Shown here one piece after another: positions 42,816 to 52,553 of a stretch of DNA of 64,000 bases. Under the pieces are notes generated by a model. The model made no database searches, was not told the origin of the DNA, and saw only the letters and a list, made by a program, of their open reading frames with translations. The position numbers were made by a program, and so were the translations under genes. The DNA is taken from assembly GCF_025452195.1 (NCBI RefSeq), contig NZ_CP104973.1, positions 3,579,001 to 3,643,000 of the forward strand, in the 5' to 3' direction. Every line of letters begins with the position of its first letter. Positions within the stretch are counted from its first letter, which is position 1. The DNA comes from Phyllobacterium zundukense (GTDB taxonomy: Bacteria; Pseudomonadota; Alphaproteobacteria; Rhizobiales; Rhizobiaceae).

Positions 42816-44303
42816 TCAGATGCTCTGGCTTCTGCTGGCGATCTCGGCTCCCAGGCGCAAGGTTTCGCGTATCAACAGGTCGAGATCGCCCTGGCGGGTG
42901 CGATGATTGTTGATTGCGACACGCAGGCAATGCTCGCCATGAACAGTCGTGTCCGAAATGGAGGCTGTCCCTTCCTCCTGCAATCTGAGCATGATCTCGG
43001 TGTTGAGTGCCTTGAGCCGTTCGCCGGAAAATCCTTCAGGACGATAGCGATAGCAGACGATGTTGATGTTGGTGGTTGCGACCAGTTCGAGAAGCGGCTC
43101 GGCTTCGACCAAACTATTGAGGTAGTGGCCCTGCCGGATGTTCTGGTCGATGAGACGGCCAAATTTCAGAACACCATGTTCCTTCAGCGACATCCATACT
43201 TTCAACGCGCGGAACCCGCGTGAGGTTTGCAGCCCGTAGTCATGCAGCCAGTTGGCAGATGCAAGCCCGCGCGACGTCATCTCCAGAAATTCCGGCGTCA
43301 CTGCAAATGTCTCACGATGCGCAGTCGCATCGCGGACCAGCGCACAACCGACTTCGAAGGGAGCATGGAGCCACTTGTGCGGATCGAGCGCAACGGAGTC
43401 CGCGCGCTCTATGCCGGCAACGCGCCATCTGTTTTCTGGCGCGATGGCGATGAGCGCTCCGATGCAACCATCGACATGGAACCAGAGCCCCTCCTCCGCT
43501 GCCAGCGTCGCCAGCCCTTGCAGATCGTCGAAGGCGCCGGTGTTGACGGTGCCGGCGGTTCCGATCACGCAGGCGGGCTGAAAACCTGCCGCACGATCTT
43601 CCGCGATTGCCGCGCGCAATGCGGAAAGGTCTATGCGCAACTCATCGTCAGTGCCGATACGCCGGAGCGCACGGTTCCCGAGGCCAAGCGCCTCCATCGC
43701 CTTGCGGTGGCAACTGTGGACCTGATCCGACCCATAGAATCGCAGTGGCTTTTCGATCGCGGCGACCCCCTGCTCGCGCACGTCAATACCAGCCTTGGCG
43801 TTCCGCGCTACGGTCAGGCCGATGATATTGGCCATCGAGCCACCGCTGACCAGCGTGCCGCTGGCCGAGGCCGGAAAGCCCAGCATCTCCTTGCACCAGT
43901 TGACGACCTGTTGATCCATGAGCGCCGCCGCATGGTTGCCGCCGCCAAGGTTGGAACCCTGAATGGCCGCCAGAAAATCTCCGAGTGCCCCGGTGAAGTT
44001 GCTCGATCCCATGTACCACGACCAGAAACGCGGGTGGATGTTGCCCATGGGATAGGACATGACCGTATCCGTTACCTCGCGATAGACGTCGGCAAGCGGT
44101 GCCGGCGATTGCGGCAGGGGAGCGGCGAAGGAAGCCCTGACCCGGTCTGGCATGTCCTGCCAGACCGGGCGCTCGCGAACATTGCGCAGGTAACCCACGG
44201 CATCGTCGATGACCTGATGCGACAGCGTCTGGACGCCCGTCCAGTCCTCCGGATCGAGCGTTTCTTCGACGTTCCTTGCTACCGGCTTGAGCGATGTGTC
44301 CAT
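42816..44303 (-). CDS. PLP-dependent group II amino-acid decarboxylase
   Basis: A 495-residue decarboxylase of the aromatic-L-amino-acid/glutamate group. PLP is bound by Lys310 in VALDPHKWLHAPFEVG. The cofactor-stacking His is in SDQVHSCHRKAMEALG and the Asp in LWFHVDGCIG. The N-terminal IHPRFWSWYMGSSNFTGALG is characteristic. The last residues and YGLQTSRGFRALKVWMSLK agree with the family; the substrate amino acid cannot be read. It starts 13 nt after the cysteine-synthase-like gene on the same strand, so the two probably form an operon controlled with the divergent regulator. Start ATG 44303 has GGAG upstream. Confidence 0.9.
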   Translation of the reverse strand: MDTSLKPVARNVEETLDPEDWTGVQTLSHQVIDDAVGYLRNVRERPVWQDMPDRVRASFAAPLPQSPAPLADVYREVTDTVMSYPMGNIHPRFWSWYMGSSNFTGALGDFLAAIQGSNLGGGNHAAALMDQQVVNWCKEMLGFPASASGTLVSGGSMANIIGLTVARNAKAGIDVREQGVAAIEKPLRFYGSDQVHSCHRKAMEALGLGNRALRRIGTDDELRIDLSALRAAIAEDRAAGFQPACVIGTAGTVNTGAFDDLQGLATLAAEEGLWFHVDGCIGALIAIAPENRWRVAGIERADSVALDPHKWLHAPFEVGCALVRDATAHRETFAVTPEFLEMTSRGLASANWLHDYGLQTSRGFRALKVWMSLKEHGVLKFGRLIDQNIRQGHYLNSLVEAEPLLELVATTNINIVCYRYRPEGFSGERLKALNTEIMLRLQEEGTASISDTTVHGEHCLRVAINNHRTRQGDLDLLIRETLRLGAEIASRSQSI

Positions 44304-44316
44304 TTCGGATCTCCGG

Positions 44317-45405
44317 TCATTCCGCAGCGAACTGGTAGCCGGGGGTCGAGCGCGAAAGCGCCGTTTCCTCTTCATCCATTTCTGCCTCGATGCCTTCGAA
44401 CAGCGGGGTTGTCATGTAGCGTTCGCCCGTATCTGGAAGCATGCACAGGATCACCGAACCAGCAGGCGCCGTTTCGGCGATGCGATGCGCCACGGCAAAA
44501 GTCGCGCCACCGGAAATGCCGGTGAATATGCCCTCCTTTTGCGCCAGCGCCCGCGCCCATTTGATGCCTTCCGGCCCGGCGATCGGCACGACCTGATCAT
44601 AGAAGCTGTCGTCGATGGCTTCTTGCAACACATATGGAATGAAATCCGGCGTCCAACCCTGGATAGGATGCGGTTCGAAGGCCGGATGACTGGCAGCGGG
44701 CGCGTTTCCCGCGCCGCGTTCCTGCGCCTTGCCACTGCCGAGCAGTTGAGCATTGGCCGGTTCACTGAGAACGATCCGCGTTTCCGGCCGCTCCCGGCGC
44801 AAGACACGGCCAACGCCAGCGACAGTGCCGCCGGTCCCGTACCCGGTCACGAAGTAATCGAGCCGCGATCCGGCAAAATCATTGATGATCTCGCGGGCAG
44901 TGGTCGACTCATGGATATCGGCATTGGCTTCCGTTTCGAATTGACGGGCGAGGAACCAGCCGTTCATCTCCGCGAGTTCAACGGCCTTCCGGTACATGCC
45001 GAACCCCTTTTGTGCGCGGGGCGTCAGCACGACCTTGGCTCCCAGCATGCGCATGAGCTTGCGCCGCTCGATGGAAAAACTGTCGGCCATGGTCACGACC
45101 AGCGGGTAGCCTTTCTGCGCGCAGACCATGGCAAGGCCGATCCCGGTGTTGCCGCTGGTGGCCTCCACGACGGTTTGACCCGGCTTCAGCGTGCCATTGC
45201 GCTCGGCCGCTTCGATGATGTTGAGCGCAAGCCTGTCCTTCACCGACGAGGCCGGATTGAAGAACTCGGCCTTCACGTAGATTTTGGCATGGTCGGGAGC
45301 GAGATTGTTGATCCTGATCACCGGCGTATCGCCGACCGTATCAAGAATGCTGTCGAAGAGGCGTCCCCGCCCGTTCGTCGTTCTGATTGTCGCTTGCGTT
45401 GTCAT
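44317..45405 (-). CDS. Cysteine-synthase-like PLP enzyme (beta-replacement)
   Basis: A 362-residue fold-type II PLP enzyme similar to O-acetylserine sulfhydrylase. The PLP lysine is Lys56 in NPASSVKDRLALNII; the substrate loop is TSGNTG (residues 83-88), and the phosphate-binding loop is VTGYGTGGTVAGVGR. It is about 50 residues longer than CysK of enterobacteria, with an insert around LLGSGKAQERGAGNAPAASH and a C-terminal extension. These enzymes replace the acetoxy group of O-acetylserine with a nucleophile. Being followed at 13 nt by a decarboxylase, it may make a precursor other than cysteine (inference). Confidence 0.88.
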   Translation of the reverse strand: MTTQATIRTTNGRGRLFDSILDTVGDTPVIRINNLAPDHAKIYVKAEFFNPASSVKDRLALNIIEAAERNGTLKPGQTVVEATSGNTGIGLAMVCAQKGYPLVVTMADSFSIERRKLMRMLGAKVVLTPRAQKGFGMYRKAVELAEMNGWFLARQFETEANADIHESTTAREIINDFAGSRLDYFVTGYGTGGTVAGVGRVLRRERPETRIVLSEPANAQLLGSGKAQERGAGNAPAASHPAFEPHPIQGWTPDFIPYVLQEAIDDSFYDQVVPIAGPEGIKWARALAQKEGIFTGISGGATFAVAHRIAETAPAGSVILCMLPDTGERYMTTPLFEGIEAEMDEEETALSRSTPGYQFAAE

Positions 45406-45511
45406 GTTCCTGTTCCCCTATGGTTGTTTGTTTTTACGAAAATTATGCCAGCCGCACCCTGCACGTCTGGCGCAGGATGCAACTTTTCGATTTCCATGAT
45501 AGAAGAAAAAC

Positions 45512-47575
45512 GTGGGGCGCATCGTGGGAACAAGCGTGGAAACGCACGTGGAATCTGCATTGTTGGAGCTAGCGGGCCCAGATGCCGGGGTTTCCGTACG
45601 GATGCTTGGTCCGCTGACAATCGTCCACAACGGGGTTCCGCTGGACCTTCCCGCGTCGCGCAAGGTGCGCGCTCTTTTCGCCTATCTGGCGCTGACACCG
45701 CATGCGGTCGGACGCAGCCGCCTCTGCGATCTGTTGTGGGATGTACCGAACGATCCACGCGGCGAACTGCGCTGGTGTCTCAGCAAGCTGCGCGGCGTCC
45801 TCAACGAACCGGGCCACCAAAGAATTGAAACCACCGACGACACGATCCGGCTCGATCTCGATGGCTGTTTCGTCGATGTCCTTCATATTGCTTCGGCTGC
45901 GAACGAAGGTATCGAGACCCTCGACCTACCGCGGTTGCGCGAGCTTTCCCGGCACTTCGCCGGTGATTTTCTTGAAGGACTGGAGATCGATCGCAGCCCG
46001 CATTTCAATCATTGGCTGATCGCCCAACGGCGCCGGTTCCGCTCCTGCCACGCTGCCGTGCTTGAACATCTGGCCAGGAAACTGCCGGCTGATTCGGACG
46101 AGATTTCATCCATCCTGAACGCATGGGTCGGGCTCGCGCCATTCGACAAGCGCGCGCATCTGGCGTTGCTGGCAACGCTTGCGGAGCGCGGTCAGATAGT
46201 GGAATGCGAAGAACACCTTGCAACCGCCGCGCGGTTGTTCGAGGCGGAAGGACTGGATTTCACGCCGGTACGGGAGGCATGGCCCGCAATCAAGAACGGG
46301 CGACAATCGACGGCTGCAGGACACATCTACATTCCCGCCGCTCCGCGCATCGATTTGATTTCACCAACGACGCCGATTGCCGGTGCGGATCATCACGCGT
46401 CACTTGCCGTCATGCCCTTTGTGCTGGAGACAAGCAGCGAGCTGATACGAGGCGGCCTTGCAGACGGCCTGACCCACGACATCATCACCCGCCTTGCCCG
46501 GCTGAAAAGCTTCTTTGTGATCGCACGCGGTTCGGTTTTTGCCCTGGCGGAGCGAAACATCGGCCCCGAGGATGCTGGCCGTCGCCTGAACGTGGATTAC
46601 GTTGCCAGCGGCAGCGTGCGGTATCAGCAAAACCGCATTCTCGTGCGGGCGGAGCTTGTCGAGGTGCGAACCGCACGCATCGTGTGGGCGGAGGTCTTCG
46701 ATCACAAACTCGATGACACATTCCTTATTCTCGACGAAATCGGCGACAGGATCGTTTCGTCAATCTCCAGCGAAATCGAACTGGTCGAGCGCAACCGCGC
46801 GATGCTCAAATCGCCAAGCTCATTGAATGCCTGGGAGGCCTACCACCGTGGCCTCTGGCACATGTACAGGTTTACGCGGCAGGAGAACGAGCTTGCGCAA
46901 CACTTTTTCGGGGTGGCTGTGCGGCTCGATCCAACTTTTGCCAGAGCGCATGCGGGCCTCTCGTTCACCCATTGGCAGAACGCCTTTCAACGGTGGGGCG
47001 ATTATGCAAGGGAAAGTGACCAGGCCTACGCTGCGGCTGGCCAGAGCCTTATCGTCGACGATAACAATCCGGCAGCGCACTGGGCCATGGGCCGGGCCCT
47101 GTGGCTGCGGCATCGGCAGGATGAATCGCTTGTCGAGCTTGAAAGAGCTGTCGAGCTCAGCCCGAATTTCGCGCTCGGCCATTATGCGCTGTCGTTCGTC
47201 CAGTCCCAGTCAGGCGATCCTACGGCCGCGATCGGATCGTCCGACCACTCGCGTCATTTGAGCCCGGTCGATCCGCTGTTGTTCGGCATGCTGGGCGCCC
47301 GCGCCATGGCCCATGTTCGTCTCGGTCAATTCGAGGAAGCGGCGGAATGGGCACTGAGAGCAGCGGCGCGGCCCAACGCGCACGCCATCATTCTCTCCAT
47401 AGCCGCGCACTGCCTGGCACTGGCCGGGCGGATCGACGAAGCCAATGCCTTTGCCGTGTCCATACGCAAGACACTACCCCAGTACTGCGTCGATGATTTT
47501 CTTGCGACGTTCCAGTTCACACCCGACACCGAGGCTGTGTTCAGGCAGGGCGCAAAACGGATCGGATTGGCCTAG
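45512..47575 (+). CDS. SARP-type transcriptional regulator with BTAD, TolB-like and TPR regions
   Basis: A 687-residue regulator. Residues 27-100 form an OmpR-like winged helix (SVRMLGPLTIVHNGVPLDLP; HAVGRSRLCDLLWDVPNDPR). A bacterial transcriptional activator (BTAD) domain of TPR helices follows (about 110-250). The next region (about 300-420, SLAVMPFVLETSSELIRGGL; NVDYVASGSVRYQQNRILVR) matches the TolB-N/FlgO-like domain of CadC- and cyclase-linked regulators. The C-terminal 270 residues are TPR repeats. It diverges from the cysteine-synthase-like and decarboxylase genes with 106 nt between them and probably controls them. The start used is GTG 45512. Confidence 0.85.
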   Translation: MGRIVGTSVETHVESALLELAGPDAGVSVRMLGPLTIVHNGVPLDLPASRKVRALFAYLALTPHAVGRSRLCDLLWDVPNDPRGELRWCLSKLRGVLNEPGHQRIETTDDTIRLDLDGCFVDVLHIASAANEGIETLDLPRLRELSRHFAGDFLEGLEIDRSPHFNHWLIAQRRRFRSCHAAVLEHLARKLPADSDEISSILNAWVGLAPFDKRAHLALLATLAERGQIVECEEHLATAARLFEAEGLDFTPVREAWPAIKNGRQSTAAGHIYIPAAPRIDLISPTTPIAGADHHASLAVMPFVLETSSELIRGGLADGLTHDIITRLARLKSFFVIARGSVFALAERNIGPEDAGRRLNVDYVASGSVRYQQNRILVRAELVEVRTARIVWAEVFDHKLDDTFLILDEIGDRIVSSISSEIELVERNRAMLKSPSSLNAWEAYHRGLWHMYRFTRQENELAQHFFGVAVRLDPTFARAHAGLSFTHWQNAFQRWGDYARESDQAYAAAGQSLIVDDNNPAAHWAMGRALWLRHRQDESLVELERAVELSPNFALGHYALSFVQSQSGDPTAAIGSSDHSRHLSPVDPLLFGMLGARAMAHVRLGQFEEAAEWALRAAARPNAHAIILSIAAHCLALAGRIDEANAFAVSIRKTLPQYCVDDFLATFQFTPDTEAVFRQGAKRIGLA

Positions 47576-47601
47576 ACACATCCATATTAAAGTCCTGACG
47601 G

Positions 47602-47709
47602 GCTGCAAATGATGGTTTTCTGCGCTTCCGGTGCTCACGTACCTTAAGTACGCTGCGCTCCGGTTCTCGAAACCCACCATTTTCGCCTCGCCATGACTTG
47701 AATCTCGAT
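47602..47709. repeat. Dispersed element, family D, copy 2
   Basis: Centre CACGTACCTTAAGTACGCTGC is palindromic (GTACCTTAAGTAC-like). Flanks share CTCCGGT..CTCGAAA and ACTTGAATCTCGAT with the copy at 25657-25750 in the same order. It precedes the beta-helix protein gene by about 20 nt, so it also forms that gene's 5' region. Confidence 0.65.
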
Positions 47710-47731
47710 ATGCCCTCCTTCAGGGTGAGCC

Positions 47732-50128
47732 ATGAGCCGATTTACGAAATGTCTCGCCCTGATTGTAGTAGCGTGGGTCGGCACGGTACTTTTGCCGGAG
47801 GTATCGAGAGCGGATGAGAAAGCTCGGCCAAGCGATTTCGGCTTTCCCCTACCCAACCCCGAGCCAGATCTGCCACAAGGTATAGACGCCTTCGATCCGC
47901 CTGCCTTCACTGTAAGTCAGTCCGCGCCAGCTATCGCCGAAATATCGAGAACGACAGACCACGACGAAATCGTCTCGATGACTGGCGTCGAGCTGGATGG
48001 AGCGACCAGCTTCGATATCTTTTCGCAGGTGCCGTCCGGGCAGGAAGGATCGGTTATTTCAATCCCGCCGCTGCGGGCCGATGACACGGCGGCCACCGTG
48101 CTGCTGCCGGCATCCCTCCCCGCCTGGTCGATGTATCTGATCCGGCCGAAACGTGATGAGGCGGGCGGCAAGGCTTTCGCGATCAACCGCACGGAAAGCT
48201 GGTGGCTCGGACCCGACAATGCTGTTCCAGGAGCGACGATTTCGGTCTACGGGCGCAATCTGGCGAAGTCCAACGGCACATCGGCATCGTTCATTTACAT
48301 CAAGCCCACAAACGGCGCCGGGAAGTTTGTGACGCCGGATTCAGTCAATCCCTTCAAGGTCGACTTCAAGGTGCCCAACCTCACGGCCGGGAGTTACGAA
48401 GTTTGGGTCCACAATGGCCATGGAGGTCGTTTCGGCTGGAGCGGTCCGTTGAACCTGGCCATCGCCGATCAATCTCCATGGGCCCGGCAAGACCAGAAGA
48501 TGATCGACGTAAGGAGTTTTGGCGCAAAGGGCGATGGTGTGACCGACGATACCGCCGCTATCGAGGCGGCATTGACGGCTGCGGTAAGCGTTGCGCCCGC
48601 CACTATCCACTTCCCGGTCGGAACCTATCTCATCGATTCGGTGCTCAGAGCGCCCGACAACGTGCACTGGCTCGGCGACGGCATGGATGCGACCGAGATC
48701 AGACTCGGCAAAAAGGTTTCCGGCAGCATGGTTGTCGACGCAAACCGCAATGCGCAGTTCGAAAAACTGACGCTCAATGCCAATGGCAATACCGGTTCTA
48801 CCCCGCTGCTGTGGATACCCGGCGTCAAGAACCTGCGCCTGCAAGCCATGCGGTTGAAAGCCTGGGGCGCACCGGCTCTCGAAGCGCACGACGCATCGGG
48901 CCTTTATATCGACAGCTCCGAGTTGATCGAGAATGGATCGTTCTACGGCAATAGCCGGCAGATATTCATGACCAACAATCGCTTTCGCATGACTGGTTAC
49001 GGGGAGTCCGTGGTTGCGCTTTGGGGCGGGCGCGAGTTTTCGATGGTGGGTAACGATCTCGCCAATGCTGACGAAACACGCGACGACGGACACGGCATCG
49101 GCCGTTTCTTTGTTGCCCAAGGTCACGCCGGCAGCATGGAAAACATGTATTGGGGCGACAATGTCTCGCACCAGGCCGCCCCGCATAATTGCAACAAGGT
49201 CGACTGCAACAAGGGTGAACAAATATGTTTCGAGATGGTCGGCAGCGACCTGAAGGACGGATTCAAGGCGGCCACGGCGAACACGGTCAGCTTCTCGTCA
49301 CTCGCGGCCTCCGACAAGGCCGGGGGCCAGGATCTGGTTATCGTCGGCGGCAGAGGCGCGGGCCAGCATCGGCGTATCGTTTCGGTAAACGACAACACGG
49401 CGACATTGGACAAAGCCTGGAACGTCGTGCCAGATCGCTCCAGCCGGTTCGCCCTTGCGGCGGCGGCTTCGCAGGTGGCCATCTACAACAACACTTTTCA
49501 GGGCCGTCCAAGCTATTTCAAGCATGATTCCGACTCCACCGCCGTCCTGCTCTACGGCAATGTCTATGATGCGGTCGTCGACCGGAACAATATTTCGCAA
49601 ATGCGCCATGGCATGATGACTGTCGCCTTGAGCTCGGCCAATGGCCTCAGCCCGTATTTCCTGCAATATTCCAGCAACACGGTCAGCGACAGCAATAGCG
49701 GGCTTTATGTCGGCACGACCTTTACCGATTCAGGTGTTGCGGGTGTCTGGGGCGGTCTTGGCAATGTCTACCGCAAGAACACATTCAACAGGCTCGCGCA
49801 TATCGGCGTCGAATTTGAATCCTGGGGTTACAACGGGGCCGATTACAACGGAACGGTTTTTGAAGGAAACCGCTTCACCAATCTGAAATTCGGCTTCATC
49901 GACGCTTTTCAACTCATGTGGACCTACACCGGAAGCTTCAAGGCGCCGCCGCTCTACAGTTCACGCAAATACAACACGATTCTCTACAAGAACGTCTTCG
50001 AACGAGGATCGGCATTGGGCCCGGGCAGCGTCGGATTCAAGACGCTGCAACCGAAGAACACCTGGTTGAACATCGGCTCGACATGGACGGGCTTTGAGTC
50101 GGGCAACAAGGGCCCGGCGAACAAGTAA
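47732..50128 (+). CDS. Secreted pectate-lyase-type beta-helix protein
   Basis: A 798-residue exported protein with a signal peptide (RFTKCLALIVVAWVGTVLL, cleaved near SRA). After a variable N-terminal region (about 30-110), residues about 150-245 look like an immunoglobulin-like/IPT-type sandwich (ISVYGRNLAKSNGTSASFIY; AGSYEVWVHNGHGG). From 253 a pectate_lyase_3 right-handed beta-helix begins with MIDVRSFGAKGDGVTDDTAA, running through many short strands to about 780. Such proteins degrade or bind polysaccharides; the catalytic residues cannot be identified from sequence alone. It stands alone between the regulator and a ProC-like gene. Function on plant or self-made polysaccharide is inference. 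Confidence 0.82.
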   Translation: MSRFTKCLALIVVAWVGTVLLPEVSRADEKARPSDFGFPLPNPEPDLPQGIDAFDPPAFTVSQSAPAIAEISRTTDHDEIVSMTGVELDGATSFDIFSQVPSGQEGSVISIPPLRADDTAATVLLPASLPAWSMYLIRPKRDEAGGKAFAINRTESWWLGPDNAVPGATISVYGRNLAKSNGTSASFIYIKPTNGAGKFVTPDSVNPFKVDFKVPNLTAGSYEVWVHNGHGGRFGWSGPLNLAIADQSPWARQDQKMIDVRSFGAKGDGVTDDTAAIEAALTAAVSVAPATIHFPVGTYLIDSVLRAPDNVHWLGDGMDATEIRLGKKVSGSMVVDANRNAQFEKLTLNANGNTGSTPLLWIPGVKNLRLQAMRLKAWGAPALEAHDASGLYIDSSELIENGSFYGNSRQIFMTNNRFRMTGYGESVVALWGGREFSMVGNDLANADETRDDGHGIGRFFVAQGHAGSMENMYWGDNVSHQAAPHNCNKVDCNKGEQICFEMVGSDLKDGFKAATANTVSFSSLAASDKAGGQDLVIVGGRGAGQHRRIVSVNDNTATLDKAWNVVPDRSSRFALAAAASQVAIYNNTFQGRPSYFKHDSDSTAVLLYGNVYDAVVDRNNISQMRHGMMTVALSSANGLSPYFLQYSSNTVSDSNSGLYVGTTFTDSGVAGVWGGLGNVYRKNTFNRLAHIGVEFESWGYNGADYNGTVFEGNRFTNLKFGFIDAFQLMWTYTGSFKAPPLYSSRKYNTILYKNVFERGSALGPGSVGFKTLQPKNTWLNIGSTWTGFESGNKGPANK

Positions 50129-50214
50129 GTCATGCACAGTCCCGATCCACTTTGCATGGCCCGGCGACCTGATTGAGTTATGCTACACGGACACATCAAA
50201 CTTTGCGGGGAACA

Positions 50215-50985
50215 ATGAAACTGGGTTTTGTAGGAACGGGTGCCATAACCGAGGCTGTCGTCACTGGCTTGATGAAATCAATATCCGATATCGAGACTAT
50301 CGTCGTCTCCCCTCGCAGTCAGGAGGTTGCGGCGCGATTGGCAGAAATGTTTCCGGTGGTGCGCGTGGGGCGTGACAATCAGGATGTCGTGGACAGCGCC
50401 CACATCATCTTTCTTGCGGTAAGACCGCAAATCGCAGAGAAAGTGGTAAAAGAGCTCAAATTTCGCGAGCACCAGCAGGTGGTGAGCTTTATTGCGGCTG
50501 TCCCGATCGAGTCCCTTGCCAGTTGGATCGGCGTGCCCGTAACCATTACCAGGACGATTCCCCTGCCATTTGTGGCGGAACTGCGCGGAGCAACGGCAAT
50601 CTATCCGCCCAACGATGAGATTGCTGACTTGTTCTCTTCGCTTGGGACTGCATTGCAGGCCGAAGACCTCAAGCAGTATGACCTTTTTGGCGCCGCGAGC
50701 GCGCTGATGGCCACATATTTCGGCTTGCTCGAAACAAGCGCACGCTGGCTTGAAGCCGAGGGAATGCCCTACGATCAGGCACGTATCTATTTAAAACAGC
50801 TTTTTGGCGGTCTGTCCCATGTAACGGACACCTCAAACGAACAGTCGTTTGAGGCAATGGCTTCCGAGTTTTCGACAAAGGGCGGTCTGAACGAGCAGGT
50901 CTTCGAAGAGTTCAAGCAAAATGGTGGAACAAAGGCTCTGACGCTTGCTCTCGACTCCGTGCTGAAGCGTATCGAACAGAGATGA
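50215..50985 (+). CDS. Pyrroline-5-carboxylate-reductase-like protein
   Basis: A 256-residue NAD(P)-binding protein of the ProC family. The Rossmann motif is MKLGFVGTGAITEAVVTGLM, with VVSPRSQEVAARLAE and IIFLAVRPQIAEKVV, and the C-terminal dimer helices contain GGLSHVTDTSNEQSF then STKGGLNEQVFEEFK. In ProC the last motif is SPGGTT; here FSTKGGLNEQ replaces it, so substrate may differ from pyrroline-5-carboxylate. ATG 50215 is the family-type start. It is likely monocistronic. Confidence 0.82.
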   Translation: MKLGFVGTGAITEAVVTGLMKSISDIETIVVSPRSQEVAARLAEMFPVVRVGRDNQDVVDSAHIIFLAVRPQIAEKVVKELKFREHQQVVSFIAAVPIESLASWIGVPVTITRTIPLPFVAELRGATAIYPPNDEIADLFSSLGTALQAEDLKQYDLFGAASALMATYFGLLETSARWLEAEGMPYDQARIYLKQLFGGLSHVTDTSNEQSFEAMASEFSTKGGLNEQVFEEFKQNGGTKALTLALDSVLKRIEQR

Positions 50986-51093
50986 TTTGGCTTTGCCCTG
51001 CGTGCCGGAGACTGGGACAGTGTCGGCGCCAAACTTGACCCCGTGCGTCATTCATAGGAAAGTCCGGCGACAATGCTATGGAGGGGACACAGC

Positions 51094-51615
51094 ATGGCCA
51101 TCTCACGCAAGGAAGAACTGCGCGCACTGAACGCGGAAGAGCGTATCTTGGTGGAGCAATCTCACCATCCTGCGCTGCAGGAGATGAATGATGCGGACCT
51201 GTCCAACCTGGTGAAGCTTGCACGTCAACAGCGTGACAAGGCGCAAACCGAGGCTAACCGCCGCCGCCGCGAAATGCGCGGCAAGGCCGACCCGAAGGGC
51301 AGTGCAGTTTCGGCCCGGGATGATGGATCTCAGCTGAAAGTCGCCGTTCTCGCGATGACAATGCGGCGGCTGAACACTGAAGTGGAGCGACGTCGCCGCC
51401 TGGCAGCCAGCATCACACTGGTCGAAAACGCACGCAACGTGCTGGCGTTAAAGCAGCAGGCACCGACAAGAGGCAATGAGTTCAACACGCGATATGCACA
51501 TCAAGGCATGCGTGCGAAGCCTAACACCAAGGTAAACAGTCTTATCCGGCCAATGGAACGCGGGCGCCAGCGTGCGGCTGCACAGGTAGCACAAGCCAAG
51601 CGCGACGCACGCTAA
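51094..51615 (+). CDS. Hypothetical protein, conserved in Rhizobiales
   Basis: A 173-residue very basic, helical protein (MAISRKEELRALNAEERILV; DLSNLVKLARQQRDKAQTEA; RRREMRGKADPKG). I recall close relatives in Brucella and Phyllobacterium annotated only as hypothetical. No domain of known function. ATG 51094 has GGAGGGG 7 nt upstream, better than the ATG at 51073. The Arg/Lys-rich composition suggests nucleic-acid contact, which is inference. Confidence 0.65.
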   Translation: MAISRKEELRALNAEERILVEQSHHPALQEMNDADLSNLVKLARQQRDKAQTEANRRRREMRGKADPKGSAVSARDDGSQLKVAVLAMTMRRLNTEVERRRRLAASITLVENARNVLALKQQAPTRGNEFNTRYAHQGMRAKPNTKVNSLIRPMERGRQRAAAQVAQAKRDAR

Positions 51616-51848
51616 CGGCGCTGCCCGCTCGCTTCTATGATTCGTCCCAATCCCACTTTCAAAGTGGGCCGTCAGAGTGGAGCCTGCGGTCAAGGTTGCG
51701 CTGGAGAAAGTGCAAAGGCAGACCGGCGAACGGTCGCGGCTTATATAGAGATGCTAATCGTGGCGGACTTGGAGTCGCGGGGCTTTCTGCCTAAGTGAGC
51801 GGCGGAATAAGCTTGGTTTCATTAGAGGGTCGCGCTGACGCCAAGCTG

Positions 51849-52466
51849 TTATTGTTCCTCAGCAACCTCGTCGTCCTCAACCAACGCCTCTAAATAAACT
51901 TCCCAATTAGCCTCTATATCGCGACGCAAAGAGTTGTTTACTTCTTCATTGAATTTTTCGAAGCGATCAATCGAGGAGCGAATCCCGTAACGCTGGTGCG
52001 CGCCAACATCGATTTTAAACACCATCTCTGGTGGATCGGCTTGGATACTACTGACCGAAAGATAGTTACCACTTGCAATTTGCGCACGGAGTTTAACCCC
52101 AGCATACTGAAGCTTTGCAAACGGCACGCGAATGGAAGTAAAATAAGTTAGGTTGCCTTCGATTAATTTGTGCAATTCAGCCGGAAACCCAGCGCGCAGC
52201 ATCGAGATATTTCGTGACACCTCATATGCACCGAGCACCCAAAACCAGAATTCGGAATGTATGGTCTGGAACGTCGCGCTTACTCGTATGCCTCCGTCTT
52301 CATCGCGAGAAATGCACTCGTCGAGCATTGCTATTATTGCCGTGCCTTTTGTCAAACATGCGGATTGCTGGGTCTGCAGATACGATCCCCTCGTCATAAT
52401 CGGGGTATCCATAAGCATTTTTTTGAAAAGGGCGCGCGACTCGGCAGACAAAACATCCTCCTTCAT
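51849..52466 (-). CDS. Orphan hypothetical protein beside tRNA-Ser, lower GC
   Basis: A 205-residue soluble protein (MKEDVLSAESRALFKKMLMD; ISRDEDGGIRVSATFQTIHS; SEFWFWVLGAYEVSRNISML) with an acidic tail (ALVEDDEVAEEQ). No family recognised. By eye its base composition is clearly more AT-rich than the neighbouring genes. It lies immediately downstream of the 3' end of a tRNA-Ser gene on the same strand, where integrative elements normally insert. Probably laterally acquired. Confidence 0.6.
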   Translation of the reverse strand: MKEDVLSAESRALFKKMLMDTPIMTRGSYLQTQQSACLTKGTAIIAMLDECISRDEDGGIRVSATFQTIHSEFWFWVLGAYEVSRNISMLRAGFPAELHKLIEGNLTYFTSIRVPFAKLQYAGVKLRAQIASGNYLSVSSIQADPPEMVFKIDVGAHQRYGIRSSIDRFEKFNEEVNNSLRRDIEANWEVYLEALVEDDEVAEEQ

Positions 52467-52553
52467 AGACTGCTACAAAGTGAGACTAAAAGTGGGGTTG
52501 ATACCGGGGAAAAATACTTTTATTGAACAAAATCAACATGTTAAGCAAGTTAA

